The position numbers were made by a program, and so were the translations under genes. The notes beneath the pieces were generated by a model. It saw only the letters and a program-made list of their open reading frames with translations, ran no database searches and was not told the DNA's origin. From Cytidiella melzeri (lineage: Eukaryota > Basidiomycota > Agaricomycetes > Polyporales > Irpicaceae), in NCBI GenBank assembly GCA_022592445.1, contig JABYQR010000076.1, positions 83,447 through 147,446 of the forward strand: a stretch of 64,000 bases of DNA, given 5' to 3'. Of the stretch, positions 1-13,373 are shown one piece after another; position 1 is the first letter of the stretch, and every line of letters begins with the position of its first letter.

Positions 1-2384
1 ACTTTACATGTTGAATACCACATCCAAGTGTCTACAGCGGGTACAAAGGTCCAAGGGTGGGAAGTTGACAGAGCAGAGACCGATAGCGTGCGAAAGAAGA
101 AGCAGCAAGACAGCGCCGCCGGCAGTAGAACAGACCAGACCAGATTCGAACTCTAGATCTCAAGTCCGCAAAAAGAACTGGAGCATCACGGGGACCGCGT
201 TCTCAATGTTGATGAATCCCAAGAGCAGTGTAGCTTTCCGGGTTTCCAGGACAGTCGCAGCCTCCCAAGAATTTCCCCCGAGAGACAAGTGTACTGATCC
301 CTGCATCGCAGAAGGTCGAACGACAAAATTAGAGTTTACTAGTTAAGTAGGACGGGATGCGTGCCAACAAGAACTTACCTGTTGAGGACTTTGCAACATC
401 TGCTGGTAGATCTTCGAGTCCGCAGCGCAAGATGTAGCGGTTACTCCCGGATGTGAACGAAGTAGGGAGACGTGGCCGAGGCAGTGAACAAAGTGAAGCG
501 TCCACTTTGCCGGAATTTCGGCACTGAAGCGTCAGAGAAGACGGTAAATGAGATGTCGCACTTTGCCTGAGTTGTCTGTATTCGGATTTTCAAGGTTGTT
601 GCGCTCAGATTTTAGCGCGAGCTGCATTTCACCACGTCCTTCCCAGGCATGGAGAGTCGCCTTTCCTCGCTTAATCGCTTGAACAAGTAGATAAGCTGTG
701 GAGACTGGGGATAGTTGAGCCAGCAGCTGAATTTCTCGAAGCTGATAAAGCGCACAGCCCCATCTGTATACGCAGTCACCACCCTTTGTCCAGATAAACG
801 AGCTCGGCAAGCGGGACTCAGCTGGGAAACTGCGGTCCTGCGTTCTAGAAAGCGACTGATGTTCAGCATAAATGTCTTCCGAGGTATTCACTGCCAGAAA
901 GGGTGTGACAATCCAAACCGTGGGGTGCCTCTGCATCGACTGCGGTGTAAAACAAACTCAGCTGGCGGGTAGAATCGGATAGTATGACTATATCACGGCC
1001 CGTAGGCCCATTCATTGAGTGACACTATCTGCAGCTTGGTCTCTTCGGCGACGTTGATAGAGATGATGTACGGCAGTAAGTGCATCCAGATCGTGTCATG
1101 AAGGCTTGTAGAGCACAGACATACCAACTTGTTTCCTTCGAGCCGTACAACTGGCGTATCGTGAGGACACGTCGATTGAATGAGCATCTGATCACTTCCT
1201 GGTCCGGTATGCGTCCGGTATCAGCCCAGCAGAGTAGATGTTGTGTCTCGAAGGCCAGAACGCAGGTAGAGAGCGCGGTGTGAAGTGTAAGTGGCGTATC
1301 TGACGTTGATCAGTGAAATGAGGAGCGTTTGCTGCGTTGTACGACGTACACGAGAGTCCCGCTGGTAAGCAAGGGGTAGTCGAAGGACGTGCGAGGTCTG
1401 TCTTGTATGCATGCGAGGTATTTCGGAGTAAGAATCCGTGTGGACGCAACCACCGTTGAATCATGCCTGATCAGGATCGCAGCCGCAAATTACGGCCAGA
1501 AGATCAAGAAGGTCATAAGGTATACAATTCGAGCACTGGAAGACGCGGTACAAGTGTCGATAAAGATGGGAAGGATAGCGAGAGGACCCGGTCGCCTTGA
1601 CCGATAGGACACTGAAGATGTCAGCGGACCATAGGAATCGAAATAGCGGTGGGATTTTGCGTGAGACACCCAAAAAAGCCATTCTGTGCGACTTGCGTCG
1701 TTTCAAGAGTGTTCATAGGCGATGCTGGATGCTTGCAACGTTGAGGAGGTGCTGGGGGACGCCATTACAGATGGGCGTGGTGAACTGGCGGCGGAGCGCT
1801 GGCAGGCGGCGAGGTGGGGATCATAATGTGTGACACGTGGCGGTCACGCGAGAATAAACTCTATTACTCTGTGCGGTATGTGTTAGTGCGCTCATGTAGT
1901 AAATCGACGATTCGAGCCTTGCACCGTTTGAGCGATGTAATATAGGGGGCAGCTTGGAATATCGGCTCTCTCCCTCTCAACTTCTTTCCACGATCATCTC
2001 TTAACGACGAATAACTGCTGGACCTTGACATTCCACGCAAGCTGTGAACACCTTTGCTCTCTTCGGCATTCGTCTTTCGCACCGTATGTTACGAACCCTT
2101 GAACGCTCTTTCTTCTAAGGCACGGAGACAAGGACGTCAAGCCCCACGTACAAATAACAACTCAGACTCTGCAGCCCCAGCAGGAAACGCACAAACAGGG
2201 CTTTCGCTGCTCAGTACTGTCCGTCATGAGTCACAGCGGGTACGACACAAGATATGTGGCTTCCGACCCGAACAGCCCCGCCTATACATGGGTATGCTCC
2301 ATCGTCACTGCGAGAGACGTGTCAGCTCTAACCGGTAGCTCATAGGCTCCTGAACCGACGCAGATAACATATAATTCACCGCAA
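1..2384. other. No supported gene
   Basis: About 2.4 kb upstream of the first zinc-finger gene. Reading frames on both strands are short and overlapping, and I could not join any of them across consensus splice sites into a convincing protein. A minus-strand frame near 532-936 is open for 134 codons but resembles nothing I know. The last few hundred bases probably hold the promoter and 5' leader of the next gene. Confidence 0.5.
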
Positions 2385-3397
2385 ATGCCTTCCTTGACGA
2401 GCTACAAGTCTTGGAGTGCCGGCCCTCAGCCAGAATTGGATGCGACGATCATGCACAGTCCGCCAATGACCTATCAGACTCCTTCTCCCATGTTCGTCTC
2501 TGAGCTTACGCCTGATATCGCCGTCGCTGAGCGGTCCGCGACCGCTATCACGTTGGATGAGCATTGTTATGCTACCCCGGAGAACCTTCCAAGCAGAGAC
2601 ACGCTCAAATCGGCTCGAAGGGTGTCGCGTCGGCCGAACCCTGTCGCCGTTCCCAACCTCACCAAGAAAGCCAGGGGTCGGCCCGTGCCCACCAAGGACA
2701 CGCTGCTCAAGCCAGGCAACGGCAGGGCGTACGCATGTCCTGTGCAAGAGTGCCGCAAAGTGTTCACGCGCGCAGAGCACTTGAAGCGGCACACGCGCTC
2801 CATACACACGAATGAAAAGCGTGAGTTCCAGCGCATCTCTGCCTGACGATGTGTCTCCTTGCTATTTGCCAGAGTATTGACGCTAACTATGCATCTCGAT
2901 AACCAATAGCCTTCAAATGCGACGAACTCAACTGTGGCAGGCTCTTCACTCGTCATGACAATCTTCTGCAGCATCTCAAGAACCACCGCAACTCCCCGTC
3001 ATCCCGCGACGTTTCTGCCGATTATGGACCGTTGGATCGCGTTCACATCACTCATATGTCTCCCGAGCCCGACCACTCTCAGGTGTCGCCGAGTATGGGC
3101 GTCCTAATCCCGCCATCGATATCTGCCATGTCGATCTCGTTCAGCGCGCAGCAGCAACACGAGGTTGCTGACTACCGGGGAGATCTCAGCTCAGATATCG
3201 GAGGTGTGCCTTCCCCAGGTAGCAGCCCTGGACCTAGTGAGCCGTCTTACATGACTTACACTTACGGCTACGCGTGGCCACAGTCAGACATTCGCTCGCA
3301 CCCTCCGGCTACCTATGCTATGATGGAGCCAAGATACTCGCATACAACAAGAGAGCAATTCATTTCTGCTGCAGGAGCCTATGCATTCCACGTTTAG
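2385..3397 (+). CDS. C2H2 zinc-finger transcription factor (two fingers)
   Basis: A probable nuclear DNA-binding regulator of 307 residues in two exons, 2385-2820 and 2910-3397. The 89-nt intron starts GTGAGT, ends AATAG, and splits a proline codon after TNEK. Finger 1 uses C118, C123, H136, H141 and finger 2 uses C149, C154, H167, H171, joined by the classic linker TNEKPFKC. The order Cys-x4-Cys-x12-His-x4-His, with RAEHLKRH and RHDNLLQH helices, resembles the yeast Msn2/Msn4 class. A basic stretch, VPNLTKKARGRPVPT (about 89-103), precedes the fingers and recurs in the gene at 8220-9869. The remaining N- and C-terminal parts are rich in Ser and Pro and look disordered, as in activators. The start is the first ATG in a frame open through finger 1. 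The family is clear; target genes and the regulated process are unknown. Confidence 0.88.
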
Positions 3398-5762
3398 GTT
3401 ACTACTTCCTCCTTTCGGAACATCTCTTTTTAAAAATCCTGTCCCTCTCCAAAACACGGTGTCATCATGATTGCGTATTTTCAATTGCCTTCTAGGGTAT
3501 AGCGGTACTATTCCAAGTTCAGTCTTACTTCTGTAACATACATGCAGCATCGGCCATTGTTGTCTCGGCATTCAAATTACCGCACGGACTATCATCTCTC
3601 CTCGCATCAGCTCGCACTGTACCTATATGTATCTCTTTGTAGCATTGTTTCAACGACCTGTAACGATCTTTAATGAATCATTCTATGTAGTTATCCCAGC
3701 CAAATGAGAAGAGGCCGCAATGCAAATCGGCCAAACATGAGTGTGGAGACTCTACTTACTCCTCGACCAGCGGGACGCAACCCCGTGACCAATCAGGATG
3801 GTAGGATAACTGTCGTTGTAAAACAACGCGGTACTTTTGGAGTTAGTATGGGAACTTCGGGCCTTGGAGGACCATCGACTTCACGCTTTACGGGTCGCTT
3901 GCCAGTCTGGTTGCCGCGGCCACAGCGCGCTCGGTTACATGACATTCACGTTGCGTCCGAAGTCGGTGAAAAGGTTGAGCTCACATTGAGAAGGTACCGT
4001 CGCAATTGACTTGGTATACGTAGCATACGGAGACCCATGTAACAAAGAATATGGGGCTCTCAAACGCTGCCCAACATCTTGCAGATAACACCTGTGACAA
4101 ACCGTCCGATGCATGAGGGCGGATGTGTGTTCGTGTTGCAACGTTTGATTGTGTGATTTAAAAAAGCCGAACCAGTCATTGGGCCATAGATGATTGGCAT
4201 CACGAACGAATGGAGTACCTTAGGTCCGCCTAATTTACCGTTATGGTGAAACAACAGCGGTCCCGCATGCTAGCCGACACGCCGCTCTGCTGACGCAAGA
4301 GTAAGAGATGGGAAGCAGAAAGCAACTGCAGCGCCACAGTCAAGTGCAACGTTGCAGTCACACGGGTTAGGATATGAAAATAGAAACGCACATCATCTCA
4401 AGTTCATAATATTTAGTGGATAGTGTACTTGGCTGACACTAGGTTGATCAGTTGGACGTGTTTCAGGTGTGCAGATTTTCAGCCCTGGCACATTGCAAGC
4501 TGATCTATCAAAATTCTCCAGGCCAGTCAGTGCAGAACACTTGAAACACGTCTCAATTTCTTGCGTTCGGCCAATCCTTCATTGCCAGGGCTAGTGGTAC
4601 AGTTCGCGGATTCAAAATCAACGACGAGGCTATGGTCACTGATGTGAGAGAAGCTATCGCCCTTTGGTCTGTGGATTTGAACGACATCTGGCTGGGCATT
4701 GAACAGCGAATCTGACTCACGAGTTGTCTTCTTCAAGTATGGTATGCGCTTCTTCGCAAGTATAGCAAAAGTGCATTGCTCAAAGGAGTCTGCAAAGACC
4801 TCAAATTGAACTTGAGACGGTTATTGATGTCTCAAGTGGGATATGAGTGGAGACAAGGCTGTAGCAACTCGCCGCTAGTAGATCATACGCCTGGATGATT
4901 GATTCTGAGGCATTTGACGTAGCAGAAGTGAGACACTTAAAGTACGCACCATGCGGCTAGTGTCTGTGCTGAAGCATGCTAAGCTGAGTTTCACTGATCC
5001 CAGAGGCAAGACGTAGAGGAAAGCTGAAATATCTGAGTAGTTCTTCGTAGGGCGGCGAACAGCTCAAGGTGCTACAAGGAGTGTAGTACCGCCAGATTAC
5101 TAAACGACAATCGTTGATCTTCACCTTTTTAGGCATGTCTCACACTCAGGCACTGTGAGTTCGCTGATGAATAATAAACATTGATTACAATATGTAGCTC
5201 GGCATCGTCACTGAGCCATCGATAAACATAGCCCCCAAACATGAGGCAGATACTACTCTGCATTTCGAGGCCACGGGAACAATTGCAACGAACCTTCGAA
5301 TACGTAGTCTTTCGCTTGTGGCTGAAGCGATGCTCGAAAAAGTATCATGCAAAGGAAATGTCTTACCTTCTCTAACACCTTTGCTCGCCGTTCTCACCGA
5401 GTCTCACGGAAATCCAGGCTCGCACCTTTTTCCATTTCCATTGCTTCTCAGGTGTTCTCATTTTTAGGCGGACAAGACTACGACTACCCCCGCACACTGC
5501 GCAGTGAGCTAACCCCTCAACTTGCGGTTTCTTCACTGTCCGCGGCTCTTCCTGAACCGCCATACCAGAGCGTACTGCTCAGTGTAAACGGGCCTTTGGT
5601 CCATGCGGCGCTCACGGCGGCGTTAGCTCGGCAAGACCGGACGGCATGGACGGCACCGGCAGACGCGTCCGGCGACGCGTCCAGTCTGTCCTTCAACAAC
5701 AACCTCGACGCGTCGCCATCCTTGATATTCTCTAATTCACCGATACCTGCCTTTCTTGCATC
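3398..5762. other. Intergenic, no supported gene
   Basis: This stretch holds the 3' end of the zinc-finger gene and the leader of the centrin gene. The frame open from 5347 to 5907 and its antisense shadow overlap the centrin start, and neither looks like a known protein. Nothing else is visible. Confidence 0.5.
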
Positions 5763-6381
5763 ATGTACGGGTCTTCTGCTGCACAAAAGGCCAAGCGCCG
5801 CACACACTCTCGCCCAGAACTCACGGACGAGCAGAAGCAGGAAATCAAGGAGGCCTTCGAGTTGTTTGACACAGACAAGGACGGTTGTGTTGACTATCAT
5901 GAATTGAAAGTAGCGATGCGAGCGCTAGGATTCGACTTGAAAAAGGCAGAGGTGTTGAAGATTCTAAGAGACCATGACAAGACAGGACATGGGTTGATGG
6001 ACTTCGAGGACTTCGCGAAAATCAGTTAAGTATTCCCTCAGGGCTTACGCCATTTGTTGAGCTACTAATGCAGCATTCGCAACAGTGAGTGAGAGAATAC
6101 TTGCGCGTGACCCTATGGAAGAGATTCGGCGAGCTTTCCAGCTTTTCGATGACGATAACACGGGGAAAATCAGCCTCAGAAATCTGCGAAGGGTGGCCAA
6201 AGAAATCGGTGATCGGCTCGAAGATGATGAGCTGTGCGTTCCCTTTATGCTACTGCTGTTCTTCATACTAAATACCATGGTACCCTGCTCCAGTCAAGCC
6301 ATGATCGACGAATTCGACCTTGACCAAGACGGAGAAATCAATGAGCAAGAATTCTTCGCTATCATGACGGACGACGCATAG
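5763..6381 (+). CDS. Centrin (Cdc31-type EF-hand protein)
   Basis: Calcium-binding EF-hand protein of 165 residues. In fungi this family acts at the spindle pole body in its duplication, and in the TREX-2 mRNA-export and XPC-type repair complexes. Exons are 5763-6024, 6086-6233 and 6294-6381, with introns GTTAAG...AACAG and GTGCGT...TCCAG. There are four EF-hand regions. The first loop (D36-E47, [12 protein letters not shown]) and the last ([12 protein letters not shown]) are canonical. The middle two have degenerate last positions, as usual in centrins. The segments [14 protein letters not shown] and [16 protein letters not shown] are diagnostic of centrin rather than calmodulin, and length matches yeast Cdc31 (161). 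The short Lys/Arg-rich N-terminus before [12 protein letters not shown] is normal. An upstream acceptor at 6073 would add a few residues and fits the family less well. Confidence 0.93.
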
Positions 6382-8219
6382 CCGTCAAACTTCTCCGTTC
6401 ACTCAGCAAGGAATACCCGTAAGTAGCTCTAATTTTATGGCCTTTGTGACCCCCCTGACTGACGTCCTCAGGCGCCATCTACACCTACCATCTCACCATG
6501 TACTCGTATGGGCATGTACTGATACTATGATGATCTATCTCATCCTGAGCTGTGGTGCATCTCCTGTCTCGGTTTTTGCACACCGTCGGGTAGATCATAT
6601 GGGTGGACCATCTATCCTCTGATGCCGATGTCTTGTCTCGCTCTTAGTCACACAAGCTCGCCAGAGTACTACAAATCGTCACCCTAATAATTGTGTTGTC
6701 TACTTCTGAATTTGCTGTTGTTAATGGGAACGTTGGGTCAAATATATGCTCGAGTGACTCTCGGGAGCTTGTCTGTGCGATGTTTTCTCTCTTGCACATT
6801 TGCGGGTAATTGGAGTTCGTTGTACCTTTTGTATCCTTGACAGTCATGACGAGGTATCCTCCATTGGCTTCTGTCATGGACCCCCGCGCGCGGAACAACA
6901 AAAATTGATGGCGAGCAAACACGAGGCTACGAGACGCCTCTGCGGAGCGGCCGCCTAAAGAGGAAGCGCGCTTAGTCAGCGGGCTAGAGCTGTATTCAAA
7001 TTCTCCATTCTTCAGCGAAATCTAACGTTTACTTTCAGCTTTTATGTTGAACAGAGAAAGACACGACCTGCTTCCGAATTGCGCTTTGTCAGTACCTGGT
7101 CCCTGAAGCAATATGGATGAGTCGACTTGACATCCCTGGGTCCTCAAAGCCGATCGATCCAATTCGCTAATTGTAGATCGCGCGGAGATTAGGGCACAAA
7201 GACTGTTTGTCGAATTGTTAATTAAAGAATGGTGCCGGTTGTGGATGAGCGAGTTGGCCGGTGCAATGCGTCCGACAATTTTGTTACCGTTTATTTAACT
7301 GAAACAATGGCTGCGATAGAACACTCCAAGCTACAATTCAAAAAGAGTGGCTTAGCATATCTGAACGTTGAGCCCTCGTCCCTACCGGAATTAATCCCTG
7401 CGCAGTTAGCCAACCTTTCAGCTCAACATCCAATATGGCTCCGAGAGACACCCAATATGAATGTGACCTCTTATGTAATGGTCGATCGGAGGTATTAAAC
7501 GCGGGCTTGTTATGCCGCAGCTTTTCTTCGAGGCTCTTGGCTCAACAGCATCCGTACGGTGGCGTTGTCCCGTGATTAAGCTGTAGAGTCCATCTCGGCC
7601 GGATGTTCTCCGAGCGAACACAAAGCAGGGTGATCTTGACCAGTTGATGCATGTTTCGAAAGTGTGCTACGCCGTACTGACACGTATTTCTTGCCTGGGA
7701 GCGCAGTAGTATCCTTTGTCATTGTCAGAAAAACAAGACCTTCATTGAAGGGAGCAATGACGATCTAGTAGATAAGATATATCATATAAAGTCACGGTCA
7801 ATCAGGCTTGCAATCTCTTAGGTAATACTATAGCGGGCGTTGGTCCACTCCGCTATGATCGTGGCTGAGCGCTGAGCACCGCGTAGCTGTGGAGAACTTG
7901 ATGACTGACTGGCAGCGATTTGGAACATGTAGGTGGTGATAAATGAGATGGCGATGCGGGTGCAACGTGATGTCTAAATCTGTAGATTTTGCGCATTTTG
8001 GGCCACAAAAGATTCGTTTTATACGCTTGGTAGTAGGCTACAATAGACAATGTTCGTGCATTGATATGATACAGTAGTGAAGGCTACGATAGCTGACCAT
8101 CATACTTACGAACACGAGAACTGGTCGCGCTGGACCATGACGAAGATAGACATAAATTAAGAAACCAGATGATCGAAACAAATCCCATCCAACCAGAACA
8201 AAAGAGAAAGTCCTCCCGC
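6382..8219. other. Intergenic, no supported gene
   Basis: Contains the 3' flanks of the centrin gene and of the second zinc-finger gene, which converge here. A plus-strand frame of 89 codons at 7229-7498 is the longest candidate, but it has no recognisable motif and no clear splice partners. Confidence 0.5.
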
Positions 8220-9869
8220 TCAAGCTGACATATCCTCTGACCCTCGTGGCTCGTTTCTATGTACACGCATATGCTGGCGCAAATTATCGTGTCGACTAAA
8301 GTCTTTGCCGCATTTGCTGTACGGGCATTTATGCGCTATCAGAAGTCAATTAGCCAGAGATTTACAAGACGTTGATGGTGAACTCACGTTTTTCGTTCGT
8401 ATGAATGCTGCGAACATGGCGTTTCAGATGTTCGCCTCGCTGGAAGCATTTGTTGCAACCCGGTACTTTGCATCTATAGCTGCGAATGTTCTGATAAATG
8501 ATATTCAGCTGACCGCCCGAAGAAGCTGACACCAGCGGCAAACATACCTTGTCAACTCCGTTCTGAGACACGACCACAGCAGCGGTGGGCACACGACGTC
8601 CTCTGCTCTTTTTGGTGAGATTGGGGACAGGGACCGGCGGCGCAAGCTTAGGCCGCTGACTGTCCGCCGGTGATACTGATCGCGCGATAGCCATGCTACT
8701 TTGCCTCAGCGACGTCCTTCTCGTCCACATACCGCGCAAGGTTTCTTTGTTGGGTGTGTACTCATCGTCATCGATGTCGTCTCCCTCTTCCTCTCTCTCT
8801 GACTCCCCACTATCTGCAGAAAGTCCACTGGCTGAATCCTCCTCGTCGCTCACTCGTCGGCGTTTATGGAGTGGTCGATCAGCGGCGGGTGATGTCCGGG
8901 CGACTGTGGCCATCGACCGACCTTCCTCAACTGGAGCGATACTCTTTTCGCTGGTTACGTAGCTGCTCTTTGGGATTGAGAGCTCTTGCGTCGGTGAAGG
9001 GGGTGGAAGGCTGGTGTAGACTTGATCTGGGGATACGGTAGGGGAGGGCGAAACGTCCTGCATGCTGACGAACCGCGGGGGCAATCCATTAGCTGGTGAA
9101 TACCGCAAAGACGGAGAGTTGAGGACATATGTTGACGCCGGTGATCTTGAGCGAGAATGCAAGGTGGTCTGAACAGTTATCCGAGGACTGCCTGATGCGC
9201 TGTAAACGACCGACGGTAGAACATTATCTATGATGACATGAGTTAACGACGCCACGAAGTTCGATATAACTTACCCTGAGCTGTATATGCTGTCAGGGCC
9301 GGCTCCTGCGTCATAACGCTTTCTTCCCCGCTATAGAATGAGCCAATTTCCCCGGGAAGGTATGGATGGTCCTTCGAAGCGTTATCGAAGTATGACCCAC
9401 TGTATCCCGCGGGATCAGGATATCTCGAATCGCTTGATACCTGAGGACCAAAATGGGATGGAGTCGAAAACTCGTGGTAGCCGTGTTGTTTGTCCTGGCC
9501 CCAGGTGAAAGAACGCGGTACTTGTGACTGGTAATGTTGGGGCTTGGAAGTGGCGAACGTGTAATGAGGCTCATGAAAGTCATGCGGTTGCTCGCGGGTG
9601 GCCATGTCGGGGTGCATGGAACTTGAGGTCGAAGAAAACGAAGAAGTGTGGCCGCTCTGGAATCTCTCTACAGGAGAAGATTGGTGGCTGTATGTGCCAA
9701 TATAGAATGGATGTGAACTAGGCGATTGGAGCTGCGCAGACGAGCGAAGGGAAGAATAAGGCGGGATGACTGACGGGAGGGTGACGAGGGCGGGAGTGTA
9801 CATCTGAGACTTGTGTGTGCGAGCGGGAGTGCGATGGCGAATGGAACGACTGGAGAGCGTCGGGTTCAT
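8220..9869 (-). CDS. C2H2 zinc-finger transcription factor (two fingers)
   Basis: Probable nuclear transcription factor of 516 residues. Exons on the minus strand are 9869-9275, 9227-8388 and 8335-8220. The first intron is GTAAGT...CATAG and the second GTGAGT...GATAG. The fingers are YRCKVPGCNKCFQRGEHLKRH and, across the second intron, HKCPYSKCGKDFSRHDNLRQH, with the protein ending 18 residues later. The intron falls at the same codon as in the gene at 2385-3397 (after TNEK), and a related basic block, VPNLTKKSRGRRVPT, lies before the fingers, so the two are paralogues. Upstream is a long Ser/Pro/Tyr-rich region and an acidic patch (EREEEGDDIDDDEYTP). The extra N-terminal exon makes it about 200 residues longer than its paralogue. 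The domain call is firm; function is unknown. Confidence 0.88.
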
Positions 9870-12248
9870 CTGAAAGTACGAAGCTCAGCCTGGGACTCTA
9901 TAAGGCGGGCGAAGTGGATCTAGGCTGACGGAAGCGGATGCAACGGAGGAAGAAATGGAATAACGAATCTGTGCGATTGCTGCCCAAAGAAGGTATAGAG
10001 AGACTTACTGTACACGAGGGCACTACCGAAGTGTTGGTGGGGACTTTTGCAGTTTGGCACAGTAGACGGACTGGGAGCGTTTTATAGGGAGATGTTGCAC
10101 TCGCGAGCTGGGTATACTGAGAATTTTCACCTTTGTGCCCTGTGGCATGTTTGCACCGCAACTGATTCAAGACTTCTCTCAAACCAGACGACGGGCAGTG
10201 CAAGTTCGCTTGAGCTCAAGCAGACGGAAACAATCTTCAGCGGCTGAAACGCACCTTGTGCCAGCACCGAATTTGAGTCAACCCAGACCAAAGCAAGCCA
10301 CCTGGCCAGAAACAGTCACGGCGGATGCGATCGAAACCCAGCGGCGTTCCGGTCCTCCACGGCTACTGTTTAGCCGTCGCGCATACGGGCGGCCGCAGAC
10401 GTCTTGGGGCGACGATGAGTGGATGCAACGTCCATGTAAAGTGGGTGTGGTCTCTACGGTCACTTGTCGACGAGAGATGAGCTGAGGAGAACGACGCTAA
10501 CGTGGAAGCCAGGAGAGACATTTCGTTGCTTTGTGCGATCGTCAGAGTCCCTTGATTCTGAACCTTTCAGGCTGTGCCTGGTAAGCACCATTTACCTATT
10601 TGCTAGCTCTAGGCCGTGATTTTCAACCGGCGCGGAACATCCGGGCTGCGTCACCCAGTACGTAGCGGGCCAAAGAAATCGTCGTCCTGCCAGTCCAGGA
10701 GGACTTTGCCCATTGTGCGTGACAATTGGGCGAATGTCACATGCAGTGAATGCCTTCCCGTGTAAAAACGGCGGGGTTTGAGAAGGTCTATCAATCTCGC
10801 TCTTTTCCGTGCGTCACCACCAACCATCTCTTTCACATCATAGATCTTACTGATATGCTCACTATCGTTTGATGTTCTTATAGCCCAGAATGCTGTGAGG
10901 AAGCTGAAAAACAAAGAAGAAAAGTCAACGAAATGTATGGGCTGACCGTGACGTACACCATATGCGGGATGCCCTACAAGGCGGGTGCGCCGGCGCTATT
11001 GATCGCCACACAGGTTGACCGAAACGTTGAGGTCGCCACCGATGTCTCACCGAGGCGTTTGGGCGTACGTCGGACTTTGGAATTGTATGCTTGGTTATGT
11101 CACAGAGCATTGCGCCGAACTTCCCGGCCGGACCTTCCTTTTGCGTGATACCGGCTAGCCGCCGGTGCCACAAAGCTAGTGATGGTCGAATAGCACACCG
11201 CAAACTTGAATTGCAGCCATCCAATGGCGAGATGCTTCATGTTTTCGGCGTGGACACTACCCACTGTGTTTTATGTACTCGGCTATACTGTCATTTACCC
11301 GCCTGTTCCCCAAGTTGGTGCAGATCTGCAGTTTATTGGTAAGGTTATCCAGTGATTTTCCCGCAATCGGTTAAAGCGGATTACCAGAGATGCCGACAAT
11401 TTAACGTCCACTGACACTGAGGCAGGTCGGCCAGAGTTAGTGGTCTCCGCGGAGCCTCGGTCTGCATTGAGCTTCATTTCCCCAAACATTTCAACCCAGG
11501 TTTCATTGAAATCACTAACTTGGGCTGCGCACTGTTCATGCTGTCCACCAAGATTGTTTGGCTCGGCAGTTGGTAGTCCAGCTGCTCTTTTGTTGAAGGA
11601 GGCAATGTTCGTTGCGGATCAAACAATTTCAAGATGGGCTCGTGAGCCATAGATAGAGTGGCTATGGTACGTACCTTAAACGTTAGATTCGTACATAGTA
11701 CGCCGATGTCGGTACATGTACAGGGCTTTAGACTTGCCTACCTAGGACTAGTCAACGGAATATGTTGGCTAGGTATACTAGTGTATCATCTATATTAGAG
11801 GGAAATTGTGCCCAAGAATAGGGTCCCGTGGTGGTTCCGTGCGTCGACGAGCAAGGTGTCAGGTGCGGTCGGCCACAGCTTGCAGCTGCAGTCAGCATCA
11901 TCTCTTGCTAACTTTTTCTAATGATACAACCAGCCTCGCAGCTTGAACTTGAATTCAGATGTCGAGAGGTTAGTCACTACAGCCTCCCTTGCGTCACTGC
12001 ATAGTTTGCACAAACGTTGGATAGGTTAAGCATCGGTTGAGCAGCACTCATTATTGTGAGGCAGGACCGATGCCGCCGCGGCAACCAACGAGACGCGATC
12101 ACGTGCTGGTGAGCTGCACGTGGAGGACGCGTCTGTTGATCAACGCGTCGCCTCGCGTCAATAGAGCCGCAAAAAGCACAACTTCATCTCATCGCGTAAT
12201 TTCCTTACTCTTCCTCGTCTCCATTCCATTCAACCACGGCGGCTTGGT
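9870..12248. other. Intergenic, no supported gene
   Basis: Upstream flank of the minus-strand zinc-finger gene and of the homeobox gene, which diverge from here. Minus-strand frames at 10651-10914 (87 codons) and 10925-11224 (99 codons) are the best candidates, but neither has a motif or clear splice context. No repeat or RNA gene was recognised. Confidence 0.45.
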
Positions 12249-13373
12249 ATGATTGCTTCAACCGCCGCTCGCGGAGCTAACCCTCTATCTCGCACATCCT
12301 CGGCGTCGAGCGTCTCGTCAGTAGACACTCAGGCAAGTTCGGACGACGTGTCGCGCGACGGCGATACCCCACGACGCACCCGCAAACGGTTCACTAGTGC
12401 ACAACTAATGGCACTAGAAAACCTATTCCATCAAACATCCCACCCAACACGAGAGCAAAGAGAAGGGTTAGCTGAGCAGGTTGGGATGTGAGCCACCTTC
12501 CATCTACTCATTACTTTTCGCCGCTTCTCACATGAGTCACCCACGTACCATAGCGACTTGCGCGCGGTGACCGTGTGGTTCCAGAACAAGAGACAAACTG
12601 AACGCAAAGTTGCGCTGCATAACACCACGAACGACTGCACCGCATTGACTAACGCGTCAACTCCGTTTCCCTCAATGCATAGCATGGGCATGGGACAGTC
12701 TCCACAGATGTTCAACGCATCTGCAAGTCATCCGCCTCTCTCTGCGTCACCTTCGCTATCGTCTATCTCCTCTACGAGCCTGCGCACAGTTCGCTCGCAT
12801 ACGAACTGGCCACAGCTCTCCGACCACCGTCGACCGTCACTAGACCACATTGCATCGCGTTCGGAGCGTGTCAACCAAATTATACGCACACCAACACGCC
12901 ATCGCACACAATCGAGTCCCAATAATTCGCACAGGCTGTTTGACAATATGCCGAGTTCCCCGCTTAGCCCTACCGGAGACCGAGACAGGGTGTACATCGA
13001 CTTCGCGATGCGAAAAAAAAGCAAAACGAAACCAACGCTGGAATGGGCATGTGCGGCTGCAAGTATGTCGACCAGAAGGCAGCTTGAGGAAGGGGACATT
13101 GAACCGAGTTTATTGGACATGGGTGGGGACACCGAGGACGAAAATGACCTGCACGAGGCCATCACGCCTAACAGCAGCGCGGGACGAGACGCCAAAATCT
13201 GGGAAGGCAGAGACCCCACTGCGGCGCAAGACTCTTCGATTCATCTCTTGATGACACCGAAGGCAAAGAGGACAGCGAGGCCGAAGATTACAACCGCCGA
13301 TGCGGATGTTATGGATGCCGCACTGGCACTTTGTGGCCTAGGATCGGGCTTCACTTCGAGTATTGCGCAGTAA
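12249..13373 (+). CDS. Homeodomain transcription factor
   Basis: DNA-binding protein of 352 residues from two exons, 12249-12487 and 12554-13373. The 66-nt intron (GTGAGC...CATAG) lies within the homeodomain, between helices 2 and 3, and splits an isoleucine codon. The homeodomain occupies about residues 40-100. It begins RRTRKRFTSAQLMALENLF and its recognition helix is VTVWFQNKRQTERK, with the invariant W-F-x-N-x-R. There is no three-residue loop insertion, so it is not TALE class. The N-terminal arm is Ser-rich and the C-terminal 250 residues are low in order, with a Met-rich and an acidic patch (DMGGDTEDENDLHE). Homeodomain proteins of this general kind include regulators of fruiting-body development in mushrooms. 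That role is inference here, as is any link to the mating-type locus, for which I see no partner gene nearby. Confidence 0.88.

Noticed and set aside
130..160. TTCGAA-containing words that could be tRNA T-arms
   Set aside because: No acceptor stem, D-arm or anticodon arm can be folded around them.
5347..5907. Long plus-strand frame overlapping the centrin start
   Set aside because: It is in another frame from the clear centrin exon, has no family features, and its antisense is equally open, as expected in GC-rich DNA.
12728..13219. 163-codon minus-strand frame opposite the homeobox gene
   Set aside because: Shadow of the Ser-rich plus-strand coding frame, with no motif of its own.
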